Positions 36,495 to 45,740 are shown, counted from the stretch's first letter. The stretch: 64,000 nucleotides of DNA from Pedobacter yulinensis (GCF_003029735.1 NZ_KZ686269.1:682001-746000); one strand, 5' to 3'. A program made the numbers and translations. The notes: generated by a model not told the origin, from the letters alone.

Positions 36495-37964
36495 ATGGGA
36501 AAAGTAACAGGATTTTTAGAATATGACAGGAAATCTCCTGAAAAGGAGGCACCCAAATCGCGCATTAATCACTACAATGAGTTTGTTGCGCCACTTGGAG
36601 AAGAGCAACTGAACAAGCAGGCCGCACGGTGCATGGACTGCGGCGTTCCATTCTGCCAGTCGGGCTGCCCGCTTGGCAATGTGATCCCCGAATTTAATGA
36701 TGCGGTTTACAAAGCTGACTGGTACCAGGCTACTGAAATTTTGCTAAGCACCAACAACTTCCCGGAGTTTACCGGAAGAATTTGTCCGGCTCCGTGCGAG
36801 TCATCTTGCGTGCTCGGTATCAACAAGCCCCCCGTATCGATTGAAGAGATTGAGAAACACATTATTGAAATCGCTTTTCAGAAAGGTTACATCAAGCCCA
36901 ATCCGCCGCTCATCCGAACCGGAAAAAAAGTGGCCGTCATTGGTTCGGGTCCGGCAGGACTCGCTGCAGCGGCACAGCTAAACAAAGTGGGCCACGAGGT
37001 AACAGTTTTCGAACGCGATGATGCAGCCGGCGGATTACTCCGGTACGGTATTCCTGACTTTAAATTGCAAAAGGATGTGGTTCAAAGACGGGTGCAGCTT
37101 ATGCAGGACGAAGGTGTTGTGTTTAAATTCAATGCCAATGTTGGCGAAAACATCGAGATCGGTACCCTGCTGCGCGATTACCATGCGCTGGTGCTTGCGG
37201 GCGGCTCTACTGTACCGCGCGATCTGCCAGCACCTGGAAGAAACGGCGCGGGTGTGCACTTTGCAATGGAATTTCTCAAACAGCAAAACAAGCGGGTAGC
37301 CGGCATCGGTTTCGACGAAGCTGAGATCTCTGCAGCCGGCAAGGATGTGATCGTTATTGGCGGTGGCGATACCGGTTCAGACTGTATTGGTACCTCAAAC
37401 CGCCACGGTGCCCGCTCGGTTACCCAGTTTGAGATCATGCCAATGCCTTCATCTGCCCGTACCGACAACATGCCCTGGCCAACCTATCCCATGCTGCTGA
37501 AAGTTACGTCTTCTCACGAAGAAGGCTGCGAGCGGGGCTGGTCGGTCAATACAAAAGAGTTTGTACGTGACGCGCAAAACAACCTGGTCGCCCTGCGTGT
37601 AGTTGATGTAGAATGGGAAATCGATGCTGCCGGCCGGCCGGTATCATTTAAAGAGGTTGCCGGAACGGAGCGTGAGCTGCCTTGTCAGCTTGCTTTGCTG
37701 GCCATGGGCTTTGTGCATCCGCAGCATGAAGGCATGATTGAAAAATTGGGTGTCGAACTCGATAACCGCGGCAATGTAAAAGCCACAGAAGGTTTATACC
37801 AGACCAATATGGCAAAGGTTTTTACGGCCGGAGACATGCGCCGCGGCCAATCGCTTGTGGTTTGGGCCATCTCTGAAGGGCGCGAGGCGGCAAGAAAGGT
37901 CGACGAATACCTGAACGGGGGTGTAACTAAACTTCCGTCGAAAGACGCGGTTGCCTACGCTTAA
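36495..37964 (+). CDS. gltD: Glutamate synthase, small subunit
   Basis: 489 residues. The small subunit takes electrons from NAD(P)H through FAD and two 4Fe-4S clusters to the large subunit. Cluster cysteines are in ARCMDCGVPFCQSGCP (about 45-60) and CPAPCESSC (about 96-104). An FAD-binding Rossmann motif VIGSGPAGLAAAA follows near 149, and a second nucleotide-binding site VIGGGDTGSDCIG near 288; TAGDMRRGQSLVVWAISEGR near the end is the usual FAD-contact motif. It begins 2 bases after gltB and is closed by a strong terminator, so the operon is gltBD alone. Confidence 0.97.
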   Translation: MGKVTGFLEYDRKSPEKEAPKSRINHYNEFVAPLGEEQLNKQAARCMDCGVPFCQSGCPLGNVIPEFNDAVYKADWYQATEILLSTNNFPEFTGRICPAPCESSCVLGINKPPVSIEEIEKHIIEIAFQKGYIKPNPPLIRTGKKVAVIGSGPAGLAAAAQLNKVGHEVTVFERDDAAGGLLRYGIPDFKLQKDVVQRRVQLMQDEGVVFKFNANVGENIEIGTLLRDYHALVLAGGSTVPRDLPAPGRNGAGVHFAMEFLKQQNKRVAGIGFDEAEISAAGKDVIVIGGGDTGSDCIGTSNRHGARSVTQFEIMPMPSSARTDNMPWPTYPMLLKVTSSHEEGCERGWSVNTKEFVRDAQNNLVALRVVDVEWEIDAAGRPVSFKEVAGTERELPCQLALLAMGFVHPQHEGMIEKLGVELDNRGNVKATEGLYQTNMAKVFTAGDMRRGQSLVVWAISEGREAARKVDEYLNGGVTKLPSKDAVAYA

Positions 37965-37991
37965 CATACGTACCTAAAATTAAACAACCAT

Positions 37992-38018
37992 AAGGGTCCC
38001 CGTAAGGGGACCTTTTTT
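37992..38018 (+). terminator. Terminator of gltBD
   Basis: AAGGGTCCCC and GGGGACCTTT form a stem with loop GTAA, followed by a T6 tail, 27 bases after the gltD stop. Confidence 0.85.
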
Positions 38019-38105
38019 ACTTTCGCCTGGAATCATTCTAAATTCCGGGGCCAGGCAGTTTTCACAAATGCTTTAACGAACTTAGGTAAGGATTACACAA
38101 TTTGT

Positions 38106-38747
38106 ATGACTGATCGCTCTATGGCAGATAACAAAGAAAAACCGGGCACACCATCGCCCGGGCGGCGCAACTTTCTTCGCGACAGTACGCTCATCACCGC
38201 GCTCAGCCTGACGCCCGGCGCCGTGCTCAAGGCGGCATCTGAAAAAGCCGATGAACGGTTCGCTGAACTATTTGAGAAAATTCCGCTTCGTTTAACCGTA
38301 AATGGCCAGGCGCATGCCCTGTCTGTCGAACCGCGGGTCACCTTACTTGACCTGCTTCGGGAGCAACTAAAGCTGACGGGAACCAAAAAGGGCTGTGACC
38401 ATGGCCAATGTGGTGCCTGCACCGTTCATGTTGACGGGGAGCGCGTTAACTCCTGCCTTAGTCTGGCCGTTATGAACGAGGGTAAAGAAGTGACAACCAT
38501 TGAGGGACTGGCCCGGGAGGGGGAACTACACCCCATGCAGGCCGCATTTATCAAACATGACGGTTTTCAATGCGGTTACTGTACGCCGGGGCAAATCATG
38601 TCGGCCATTGCCTGTATCCGCGAAGGGCATGCGCGCACCCGCGATGAAATCCGCGAATACATGAGCGGTAACATCTGCCGCTGCGGCGCTTATCCGCATA
38701 TTGTCGATGCAATAGAAGAAGTACAGAAAACGGGAGGGAAGATATGA
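38106..38747 (+). CDS. Aldehyde oxidoreductase 2Fe-2S subunit, Tat-exported (PaoA-like)
   Basis: 213 residues. A twin-arginine motif GRRNFLRDS (Arg20-Arg21) and a hydrophobic stretch (about 28-40) signal export of the folded complex. Both 2Fe-2S clusters of the xanthine oxidase family are present: CDHGQCGACTVHVDG with a later NSCLSLA Cys, and FQCGYCTPGQIM with NICRCGAYPHI. The start is ATG 38106, or 38121 five codons later. Its stop overlaps the next start (ATGA, 38744-38747). Together with the next two genes it matches the periplasmic aldehyde oxidoreductase PaoABC, which oxidises aromatic aldehydes. Confidence 0.9.
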   Translation: MTDRSMADNKEKPGTPSPGRRNFLRDSTLITALSLTPGAVLKAASEKADERFAELFEKIPLRLTVNGQAHALSVEPRVTLLDLLREQLKLTGTKKGCDHGQCGACTVHVDGERVNSCLSLAVMNEGKEVTTIEGLAREGELHPMQAAFIKHDGFQCGYCTPGQIMSAIACIREGHARTRDEIREYMSGNICRCGAYPHIVDAIEEVQKTGGKI

Positions 38748-39727
38748 TCAATTTTCAATACCTGCGCGCCGGCAGTACGGAAAAAGCGCTGGCGCTGCTT
38801 GCGAAAGATAAAAATGCGAGTTTCATCGCCGGTGGCACCAACCTGGTCGACCTGATGAAGAAGGGGGTGAGCAGTCCCGACAAACTGATTGATATCAACA
38901 AGCTGCCGTTAAAAGATATCTCTCTGGAAGAAGGTCACATTCACATTGGCGCACTGGCCAGCAATGCAGCCGTCGCAGACCATGCACTGATCCGGGAGAA
39001 ACTGCCACTATTGTCCATGGCGCTTAACAAAGGCGCATCGGCACAACTGAGAAATATGGCTACGGTAGGCGGGAACCTGATGCAGCGTACGCGTTGCGGT
39101 TATTTCTACGACATAACCATGCCCTGCAACAAACGTAAGCCGGGCAGCGGCTGTGGTGCGCTTGAGGGTTATAACCGCATGCACGCCATTTTCGGACATT
39201 CAGAAAATTGTATTGCCGTGCATCCGAGCGATATGTGTGTTGCGCTGGCTGCCCTGGATGCCGTTGTGGTCATCGGACAGCCGAACGGGGAACGGCGCAT
39301 TGCTCTCAGCGAATTTCATCGCCTGCCCGGAAAGACGCCTCAGCTGGACAACAACCTGAAGGCCAACGAAATTATTCTTGGCGTTGAGGTACCGCTTAAT
39401 ACCTACGGGCGTCATGTTCAATACCTGAAGGTGCGGGACCGCAGTTCGTATGCTTTTGCGCTCGTGTCGGTAGCTGCCGCGCTTGAGCTTGATGGAAACC
39501 GGATCAGGGAAGTGCGCCTTGCGTTGGGGGGCGTTGCCCATAAGCCCTGGCGGTTAACAGCTACCGAAGCGTTTTTACGCGGTAGAGAATTTGATCCTGC
39601 TTTGATCCGGGAGGCAGCAAACCGTTCGGTCGCCGAAGCCCGGGCATTCAAACACAACAAGTTTAAGATCACACTGGCAGCCGAAAGCATTGTGCAGGCG
39701 CTATCGGAAGCCAGTCAGCAAAGTTAA
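38744..39727 (+). CDS. Aldehyde oxidoreductase FAD subunit with extra 4Fe-4S site (PaoB-like)
   Basis: 327 residues of the CO-dehydrogenase flavoprotein family: FIAGGTNLVDLMKKG and ATVGGNLMQRTRC bind FAD. Unlike plain xanthine dehydrogenase flavin subunits, it has an inserted cysteine segment (RTRCGYFYD, MPCNKRKPGSGC, SENCIAVHPSDM, about residues 112-165), which in PaoB and 4-hydroxybenzoyl-CoA reductase holds a 4Fe-4S cluster. Starts at an ATGA overlap with the 2Fe-2S gene. It ends 1 base before the molybdenum subunit. Export must be by piggy-back on the Tat-bearing small subunit. Confidence 0.92.
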   Translation: MINFQYLRAGSTEKALALLAKDKNASFIAGGTNLVDLMKKGVSSPDKLIDINKLPLKDISLEEGHIHIGALASNAAVADHALIREKLPLLSMALNKGASAQLRNMATVGGNLMQRTRCGYFYDITMPCNKRKPGSGCGALEGYNRMHAIFGHSENCIAVHPSDMCVALAALDAVVVIGQPNGERRIALSEFHRLPGKTPQLDNNLKANEIILGVEVPLNTYGRHVQYLKVRDRSSYAFALVSVAAALELDGNRIREVRLALGGVAHKPWRLTATEAFLRGREFDPALIREAANRSVAEARAFKHNKFKITLAAESIVQALSEASQQS

Positions 39728-39728
39728 T

Positions 39729-41870
39729 ATGTCAGAAAAATTCCTCTTTCCGGATGATACCGACCGCGTGGACGGTGTTGCCAAAGTAACCGGCAAAGCA
39801 CGGTATTTTGCCGAGTTTGACCTACCGGGTCTGACCTATGCCGTACTGGTAACCAGTTCCATTACCAAAGGACGCATTACACAGCTCAACACACGAAACG
39901 CTGCACGTGCACCGGGTGTGCTTGCCGTTGTTTCGCACCTGAACCGGCCGGTTACTGCGGGTTACGAGAGCAAGGAGGGGCCTGCCATGCGCATTTTTTA
40001 TACAGACCGCATTTTCTTTAACGGGCAGCCGGTAGCCATGGTGGTAGCTGATACATTCGAGCGCGCCACGCATGCAGCGTCGCTTGTCGAGGTGGGTTAT
40101 GAAAAAGAAGCATTCAACACAGATTTTGACGGCAGCCTGGATCAGGTCAAGAAGCCTAAGAATCCGGCGCAGGGTGCATACCAGCGCGGCGAAGCAGATG
40201 CCTATAAACAGGCGGCTGTCAGCGTAGAAGCCACCTACACTTTGCCGGTCGAGACACATAATCCAATGGAACTGCATGGCATCCTGGCATTTTGGAACGC
40301 CGCAGATAAACTAACCGTTTATGCCAAAACGCAGGGCGTTAAAGCCACACAGGGAACCCTGGCACGCACCTTTGGCCTGCCGGCCGAAAATGTACAGGTC
40401 TTTTCTGAATTTGTGGGCGGCGGCTTTGGCATGGCGCTGCGCACCTGGCCGCTTGAGATTGGAACGGTCATGGCGGCCAAGCTGGTGGGCAGACCGGTCA
40501 AGCTGGTTATTACCCGCGACCAGATGTTTACCATGGTGGGCAACCGGCCCGCTGCCTGGCAAAAGATCGGGCTGGGCGCCAGCCGCAACGGCCGGCTGAC
40601 CGGCATTACACACCATTCCCTTGCGCAGTCTTCAGTTTATGAAGATTTTATGGAGAACATTACCGGGATGTCGAAATTTATGTACGGTTGCGAAAATGTG
40701 AACACCACATCGGGCATCGTCCCGCTCGATCTCAGTGTGCCAATCTGGATGCGCGGACCGGGTGAGGCAACCGGGGCTTTCGCGCTGGAGAGCGCCATAG
40801 ATGAACTGGCTTTCAAACTAAACATGGACCCGCTCGATTTCCGGGTTTTGAACGATCCGGAAACCGACCTCGAAAAAAATAAACCCTTCTCAGACAAGAA
40901 CCTGAAAGAAGCCTACAAGCGGGGTGCACAGGCAATTGGCTGGAAAAACCGGGTTCAGCGGCCTGCGCAGCTTACAGAAGGCGATTGGCAGATCGGTTAC
41001 GGCGTCAGTACAGGTGTTTTTGGCGCTTTCAGACGATCGGCAACCGTTAGAGCGGTGCTGAATGCCGACGGGTCGCTGGTGCTGCAGAGCGCTGCAAGTG
41101 ATATCGGCCCCGGTACCGCAACCGGTATGGTGCGCATTGCAGCGGGTGTATTGGGTATCCCGGCATCAAGTATCACTTTTGAACTTGGCGACTCTTCACT
41201 GCCGCCGGCACCAAGTCAGGGCGGGTCATCGACACTTTCAACAGTAGGCGCGGCTGTGAACGACGTTTGCCTGCAGCTGCTGGGCAACCTGAAAGAACTG
41301 GCTGTCAACGCGGGGCTGAAGGCCGATGCGCCCTTCGCAGATATTCTGAAGAAAAATAACCTGCCATATGTCGAAGTAACGAAAGAGTCGAAGGGGGGAG
41401 CTGAGCAGGCGAAATATTCCATGTATTCTTTTTCTATCCATTTTGTACAGGTAAAAGTACATCGCCGTACCGGGGTCGTTAAAGTAAGCAGGATCGTCTC
41501 AGTTGGCGACGCAGGGAAGATCGTGAGCCCTAAAACGGCAAAAAGCCAGATGGTGGGCGGCGCGGTAGGTGGCATGGGTATGGCGCTGACCGAGGAGGCC
41601 GTTCTCGACAGCCGTTACGGCCGGTATATCAATAATAACTTTGGCGACTACCATGTTCCGGTCAATGCTGACGTTCCTGATATTGAAGTAATCTTTATAG
41701 ACAAACCCGATCCGCATATCAACCCGATGGGAGCGAAAGGAATGGGCGAGATTGCGCTGACCGGATTTTCTGCAGCTGTGGCCAACGCTGTTTTCAATGC
41801 GACAGGCAAACGCATCCGGTCACTGCCCATTACACCCGATAAGGTCCTGCAGGAAACGGCGGGTGTCTGA
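39729..41870 (+). CDS. Aldehyde oxidoreductase molybdenum-cofactor subunit (PaoC-like)
   Basis: 713 residues from ATG 39729 (MSEKFLFPDDTDRVDGVAKVTG); this start is 1 base past the previous stop and matches the family opening, so an in-frame reading that starts earlier inside the flavin gene is rejected. Molybdopterin-binding marks: GGFGMALRTWP, WMRGPGEATGAFALESAIDELAF, and near the end GAKGMGEIALTGFSAAVANAVF, where Glu is the expected catalytic base. No maturation chaperone (XdhC/PaoD) gene is adjacent in the window. It ends 7 bases before the convergent YdeI-like gene. Confidence 0.93.
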   Translation: MSEKFLFPDDTDRVDGVAKVTGKARYFAEFDLPGLTYAVLVTSSITKGRITQLNTRNAARAPGVLAVVSHLNRPVTAGYESKEGPAMRIFYTDRIFFNGQPVAMVVADTFERATHAASLVEVGYEKEAFNTDFDGSLDQVKKPKNPAQGAYQRGEADAYKQAAVSVEATYTLPVETHNPMELHGILAFWNAADKLTVYAKTQGVKATQGTLARTFGLPAENVQVFSEFVGGGFGMALRTWPLEIGTVMAAKLVGRPVKLVITRDQMFTMVGNRPAAWQKIGLGASRNGRLTGITHHSLAQSSVYEDFMENITGMSKFMYGCENVNTTSGIVPLDLSVPIWMRGPGEATGAFALESAIDELAFKLNMDPLDFRVLNDPETDLEKNKPFSDKNLKEAYKRGAQAIGWKNRVQRPAQLTEGDWQIGYGVSTGVFGAFRRSATVRAVLNADGSLVLQSAASDIGPGTATGMVRIAAGVLGIPASSITFELGDSSLPPAPSQGGSSTLSTVGAAVNDVCLQLLGNLKELAVNAGLKADAPFADILKKNNLPYVEVTKESKGGAEQAKYSMYSFSIHFVQVKVHRRTGVVKVSRIVSVGDAGKIVSPKTAKSQMVGGAVGGMGMALTEEAVLDSRYGRYINNNFGDYHVPVNADVPDIEVIFIDKPDPHINPMGAKGMGEIALTGFSAAVANAVFNATGKRIRSLPITPDKVLQETAGV

Positions 41871-41877
41871 TTGCTGT

Positions 41878-42528
41878 TTACTTGTCGCCTGGGTTTTTCT
41901 TGCCCGAACGTAATTTTTCAAGGGTTTTGAGCAGGCGCGTGCTGCGTGTTTCAGCTTGCCTGGCACTGAGCAGCCAGATTACGTATTCTTTGCGGTTTGT
42001 ATAAGATAGCGAATGATATGCCCCAGCGGCGACAGGATCCTGGTCAAGCGCCGCCTGCAGATCTTCGGGCAGTCGGACCCCCCGGTTAACGGGATCGATA
42101 TAGTCGTTGTAGCCATTTTTTAAAATGTCTGCATTGCCAATGCCCGAGCGCCTGATCTGCCCGGTAAATTTGAGCCTGACGGCGGTCCACACCCTGTCCA
42201 GGCTTACCGATGCGCAGGGCTGCAAGTCGTATTCCAGCAAGGCAGAACGCTGCGCCATCATTGACAGGTCTTTCTGTTGCCCCGAACTTTTCTTCGGATA
42301 GGCTACCCAAAAAATGGTTTCAGGTGTTACATGCGGCAACAGAGTTGCCATTGACGCATGCAACATATCGGTGCGGTCGGCAAACAACAGGATGGCGGCA
42401 GCCGGCCCTGTTGGCGGGGCAGTAATCACGTCAACTCCGGTCAGGAACTCACCCTGCGGCGGCGGCAGGTTAACGAACAGCTGCTGACCTGGCACGAGCC
42501 CTAATTTCTTAAGCACCTTGTGCTCCAT
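41878..42528 (-). CDS. YdeI/OmpD-associated-type protein with DUF3052-like N-terminus
   Basis: 216 residues from ATG 42526-42528 (MEHKVLKKLGLVPGQ). The N-terminal part (LGLVPGQQLFVNLPPP, FADRTDML, FWVAYPKKSSG) resembles DUF3052; the C-terminal third (LPEDLQAALDQDPVAAGAYHSLSYTNRKEYVIWLLSARQ) is the bacteriocin-protection YdeI/OmpD-associated domain, seen in many soil Bacteroidota. Role is unknown. The start overlaps the preceding RNA methyltransferase gene by 20 bases, so it is the last gene of a galK-trmH-ydeI operon. An upstream in-frame ATG at 42588 would lie deep in the methyltransferase gene and is rejected. Confidence 0.72.
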   Translation of the reverse strand: MEHKVLKKLGLVPGQQLFVNLPPPQGEFLTGVDVITAPPTGPAAAILLFADRTDMLHASMATLLPHVTPETIFWVAYPKKSSGQQKDLSMMAQRSALLEYDLQPCASVSLDRVWTAVRLKFTGQIRRSGIGNADILKNGYNDYIDPVNRGVRLPEDLQAALDQDPVAAGAYHSLSYTNRKEYVIWLLSARQAETRSTRLLKTLEKLRSGKKNPGDK

Positions 42529-43060
42529 AACCGAGGCGCATCTTCGCATAAAAATCCCACAGTACAATGCCGGCCGAAATAACCACATTAAAGGAGTGTT
42601 TCGTTCCGAACTGCGGGATCTCCAGGCAGTGGTCTATAAGTGCCATCGCAGCGTCGCTCACCCCATCGACCTCATTGCCAAGTATCAAAGCAAATTTTTT
42701 GCGCGGGTCTGGTATAAAACCGTGAAGCATTGTGCTGCCGGCCGCCTGCTCAAGGGCAGCAATGGTGTAACCGGCCTGGCGCAGACCGGCTATGGCATCG
42801 GCGGTGTGTTGCTGATACTCCCAGCTTACCGAAGCGGTTGCGCCCAGGGCGGTCTTTTCGATTTCCCGGTGGGGGGGCTGACCGGTAATGCCGCAGAGGA
42901 TGACTTTTTCTACAGCAAACCCATCGGCTGTACGAAATACCGAGCCCACGTTGTGGAGGCTCCTGACGTTATCAAGCACGATGACCACCGGCAATTTTTC
43001 CTGCTGTCGATAAGTGGCCAGATCGGGGCGGTTCAGCTCATCTAATTTTAATTTACGCAT
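42509..43060 (-). CDS. TrmH/SpoU-family RNA 2'-O-methyltransferase
   Basis: 183 residues, the size of a bare SPOUT domain. Motif 1 is NVGSVFRTADGF, motif 2 ALILGNEVDGV and motif 3 EIPQFGTKHSFNVVISAGIVLWDF, the trefoil-knot SAM site of the SpoU group. It lacks the N-terminal extension of the rRNA enzyme RlmB, so tRNA or rRNA ribose methylation at an unknown site is the best reading. Its start overlaps the galK stop by 8 bases and its end overlaps the YdeI-like start, an arrangement that ties an RNA modification gene to galactose metabolism by translation coupling only. Confidence 0.87.
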   Translation of the reverse strand: MRKLKLDELNRPDLATYRQQEKLPVVIVLDNVRSLHNVGSVFRTADGFAVEKVILCGITGQPPHREIEKTALGATASVSWEYQQHTADAIAGLRQAGYTIAALEQAAGSTMLHGFIPDPRKKFALILGNEVDGVSDAAMALIDHCLEIPQFGTKHSFNVVISAGIVLWDFYAKMRLGYGAQGA

Positions 43061-44219
43061 TGACAGCTACAAGCTCGTGTGAACCCTCACCAATCTCACT
43101 GATATACACCGCCGGTTTGTAGCCGATATTTTCTGTATAGGCAGCTGTCAGTTTCTCTGTAAAATCGTCTTCCTGACCTTTTTGAAGCAAGGCGATGGCG
43201 CAGCCGCCAAAGCCGGCTCCGGTCATTCTTGCGCCGGTAACGCCGGGATACGTGCTGCAGAACGAGACGATGGCGTCCAGCTCTGCGCCGCTTACCTCGT
43301 ACAGTTCTTTCAGGGACTCATGCGAGGCATACATCAGCCTGCCGAACGTGGGCAGGTCGCCTTCATTAAGCGCGCGGGCTGCCAGGTGTACGCGGTCGTT
43401 TTCCCTGACCACATGGGTGGCACGTTTGAGCACGGTTTCATCAGTGATCAGGTGGCTGTGAAGTGCAAATTTCTCAGCAGTCAGTTCGCAAAGGTTCTGT
43501 ATGCTGATTTCCTGCTGCAATGCTTTCACTGCAGCCTGGCATTCTTCGACCCGTTCATTGTATTTGGATTCTGCGAGTTCACGTGGTTTATTTGTGTTAA
43601 TGATGGCCAGGACGTGGTCGCCAATGTTGCAGTCGACCATTTTGTGTTTGAGCGTGTCGCAGTCAAGCAAAATGGCTTTGTCCCGCTGGCCAAAGGCAAC
43701 AGCAAACTGGTCCATAATGCCGCAGTTTACTCCGATAAATTTATTCTCAACCCGTTGCGCCAGCTGCACCAGCTCCAGGCGGGTATAGCCCAGGTCAAAA
43801 TGTTCGTTCAGTGCATAAGCGGTTGCAACCTCTATAGAAGCCGACGACGACAGGCCTGAGCCGATCGGCACATTGCCGAAAAACAGCAGGTCAAGGCCCC
43901 CAGGCTTCCGGCCATCGGCCAACATTTCATGGAATACACCCAGCGGGTAATTAAACCACTCTTTTCCCGTTTTGCTGAGCGTTTCGCCAAGGTCAAATGT
44001 TCCTTCTTCAGGAAAGTTGACGCTGCTGAAACGGACCCGGTTTTCGTTATTGGGAGCAAGCAATACCCAGGTTCCCATCGTGATCGCTGCAGGCATAACG
44101 AGTCCGCCGTTGTAATCAATGTGTTCACCAATCAGGTTCACCCGGCCCGGTGTAAAATAGGTTTCGGTGTTTTCCCTGCCGTATTTCGCTAAAAACTGTG
44201 CTTGTAAGTGCTGCTCCAT
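43053..44219 (-). CDS. galK: Galactokinase
   Basis: 388 residues of the GHMP kinase superfamily, phosphorylating galactose to galactose-1-phosphate. Visible are the galactokinase signature GRVNLIGEHIDYNGG (about 25-39), the ATP loop IGSGLSSSASIEVATAYAL (about 118-136), NCGIMDQFAVAFG with the catalytic Asp, and the C-terminal GARMTGAGFGGCAIAL. Divergent from galM with 79 bases between, and first of an operon with the TrmH-like and YdeI-like genes. No galT or galE is in the window, so the rest of the Leloir pathway must be elsewhere. Confidence 0.96.
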   Translation of the reverse strand: MEQHLQAQFLAKYGRENTETYFTPGRVNLIGEHIDYNGGLVMPAAITMGTWVLLAPNNENRVRFSSVNFPEEGTFDLGETLSKTGKEWFNYPLGVFHEMLADGRKPGGLDLLFFGNVPIGSGLSSSASIEVATAYALNEHFDLGYTRLELVQLAQRVENKFIGVNCGIMDQFAVAFGQRDKAILLDCDTLKHKMVDCNIGDHVLAIINTNKPRELAESKYNERVEECQAAVKALQQEISIQNLCELTAEKFALHSHLITDETVLKRATHVVRENDRVHLAARALNEGDLPTFGRLMYASHESLKELYEVSGAELDAIVSFCSTYPGVTGARMTGAGFGGCAIALLQKGQEDDFTEKLTAAYTENIGYKPAVYISEIGEGSHELVAVNA

Positions 44220-44241
44220 TAATAAAAGTTTAGTTGTTCTT

Positions 44242-44271
44242 TTTGGTTTAGTTAAAAGTGTTGTACTATTG
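44242..44271 (+). promoter_or_regulatory. Promoter of galM
   Basis: TTTG (44242-44245), 18 bases, then TACTATTG (44264-44271), one base off TAnnTTTG. The predicted transcript start lies about 20 bases before the galM ATG. Confidence 0.5.
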
Positions 44272-44298
44272 TGATCATTAAATCAAGCCACAATCACC

Positions 44299-45342
44299 AT
44301 GAAAGTAACCCAAACGCCGACCGGAAAAAATAAAGACGGTGCGGACATCTATGCCATAGATCTGGAAAATAATACAGGTACCAAGGTAAGAATTTTTAAT
44401 TACGGCACGATCATCAATTCGTTCAAAATCATCAATAAAAGCGGTCAAGAACAGGATATTGTACTTGGGTTTGACGATATTGACGGCTACCTCTCGCCGG
44501 TTTACCTTGCCAATTATCCTTACTTCGGCGCCATCATTGGCCGCTATGCAAACCGCATCGCAGGCGGGCAGATCAGTATTGAGGGGAAAACGTATGAACT
44601 GGCAAAAAACGTAGGTGGTGCCACCCTCCACGGAGGGCTTGAAGGCTTTGATAAAAAAGTGTGGGAGATTGTCGACACCATGGAGACGCCGCATGCCGGT
44701 GTCGTTCTCGGCTACACCAGTCCTGATGGCGAAGAGCAGTTTCCGGGTACGCTCGATGTTCAACTTACATTTGAGCTGACAGATCACAACGAATTGATCT
44801 TGAGTTATGAAGCTGAAACAGATGCGCCAACAGCCATTAACCTGACGCACCACAGTTATTTTAACCTGAGTCCCGAAGGCGGTTCGGTCGAGAACCACCA
44901 CCAGCGTATCAATGCATCACATTACCTGGAGCAGGACGATAATTTTACGGTTACGGGAAAACTTATCGACGTAACCGGTACACACCACGATTTCAGACAT
45001 GGTAAGCGCGTCGGCGAAAACTGGGATGCGGAGTTCGGCTATGACCAGACCTATGTGCTGGATAAGAAATACGGCGAACTGACCCTTGCATCCGAGACGA
45101 CCGAGCCGGTAAGCGGCCTGAAATTGCAGGTCTACACCACAGAACCGGTGGCACACCTTTATACGGCAAAGTATACCGAGGTGGAGAATGGCAAAGGCGG
45201 ACGCAGTTACGGTCCTTTCAGTGGCTTTTGTGTGGAAACCCAGCACCACCCCAATGGCATCAATATTGCTGACTTCCCGTCGACGGTACTGAAGCCGGGT
45301 GATGTTTATCACCAGACCACCATTTATAAAATAATCGTTTAA
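44299..45342 (+). CDS. galM: Aldose 1-epimerase (galactose mutarotase)
   Basis: 347 residues, cytoplasmic, interconverting alpha and beta anomers of galactose or glucose so that galactokinase gets its alpha form. Marks: YFGAIIGRYANRIAGGQ, GGATLHGGLEGFDKKVWE with the first catalytic-region His, NLTHHSYFNL with the acid His, and FSGFCVETQHHPNGIN with the base Glu. Divergent from galK; the DUF1398 gene follows 2 bases after the stop and is probably co-transcribed. Confidence 0.95.
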   Translation: MKVTQTPTGKNKDGADIYAIDLENNTGTKVRIFNYGTIINSFKIINKSGQEQDIVLGFDDIDGYLSPVYLANYPYFGAIIGRYANRIAGGQISIEGKTYELAKNVGGATLHGGLEGFDKKVWEIVDTMETPHAGVVLGYTSPDGEEQFPGTLDVQLTFELTDHNELILSYEAETDAPTAINLTHHSYFNLSPEGGSVENHHQRINASHYLEQDDNFTVTGKLIDVTGTHHDFRHGKRVGENWDAEFGYDQTYVLDKKYGELTLASETTEPVSGLKLQVYTTEPVAHLYTAKYTEVENGKGGRSYGPFSGFCVETQHHPNGINIADFPSTVLKPGDVYHQTTIYKIIV

Positions 45343-45344
45343 AG

Positions 45345-45740
45345 ATGTTTACAGAACAGCAAATCGGCGAGGCAAACGCCCGGGTTAAAAGCGGAAAAGA
45401 CTTTACGCCCTGGGCGTATGAACTAAAGGCACTCGGCGTAAAACGTGTCGATTTTTATGTCATGAACGGCCTGACCTACTATTTTGGTGAAGGCGATCAC
45501 AGTGTCGAAGATGCACCGATGTACGAGCCTCGTGAAATTCCTGACGAGTCGTCGACAGAGGCACTTCAGGAGGCGCTGAAAGTGCACCAGGCGGGCGAAA
45601 CCGATTATTTGACCTTTACCAGCGATGCGAGTAATGCCGGTGTCGAGAAATGGGTGGTCGACCTTGAGCTGATGACGGTTACGTATTACAATAAAGCAGG
45701 CGAGGAGATGGTCGTTGAAACGATCCAGCCTGCATCATAA
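45345..45740 (+). CDS. DUF1398 (YbcV-like) protein
   Basis: 131 residues, cytoplasmic. The N-terminal QQIGEANARVKSGKDFTPWAYELKALGVKRVDFYVMNG and YYFGEGDHSV match the DUF1398/YbcV family, small proteins of unknown role found in enterobacterial prophages and in Bacteroidota. Begins 2 bases after galM, and its stop overlaps the convergent nucleoside phosphorylase stop by 6 bases (45735-45740). No surrounding phage genes, so a prophage origin is not supported here. Confidence 0.75.
   Translation: MFTEQQIGEANARVKSGKDFTPWAYELKALGVKRVDFYVMNGLTYYFGEGDHSVEDAPMYEPREIPDESSTEALQEALKVHQAGETDYLTFTSDASNAGVEKWVVDLELMTVTYYNKAGEEMVVETIQPAS

Noticed and set aside
45345..45740. YbcV-like gene as a prophage remnant
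   Set aside because: Neighbours are galactose and nucleoside metabolism genes with ordinary composition, and no other phage gene is present.
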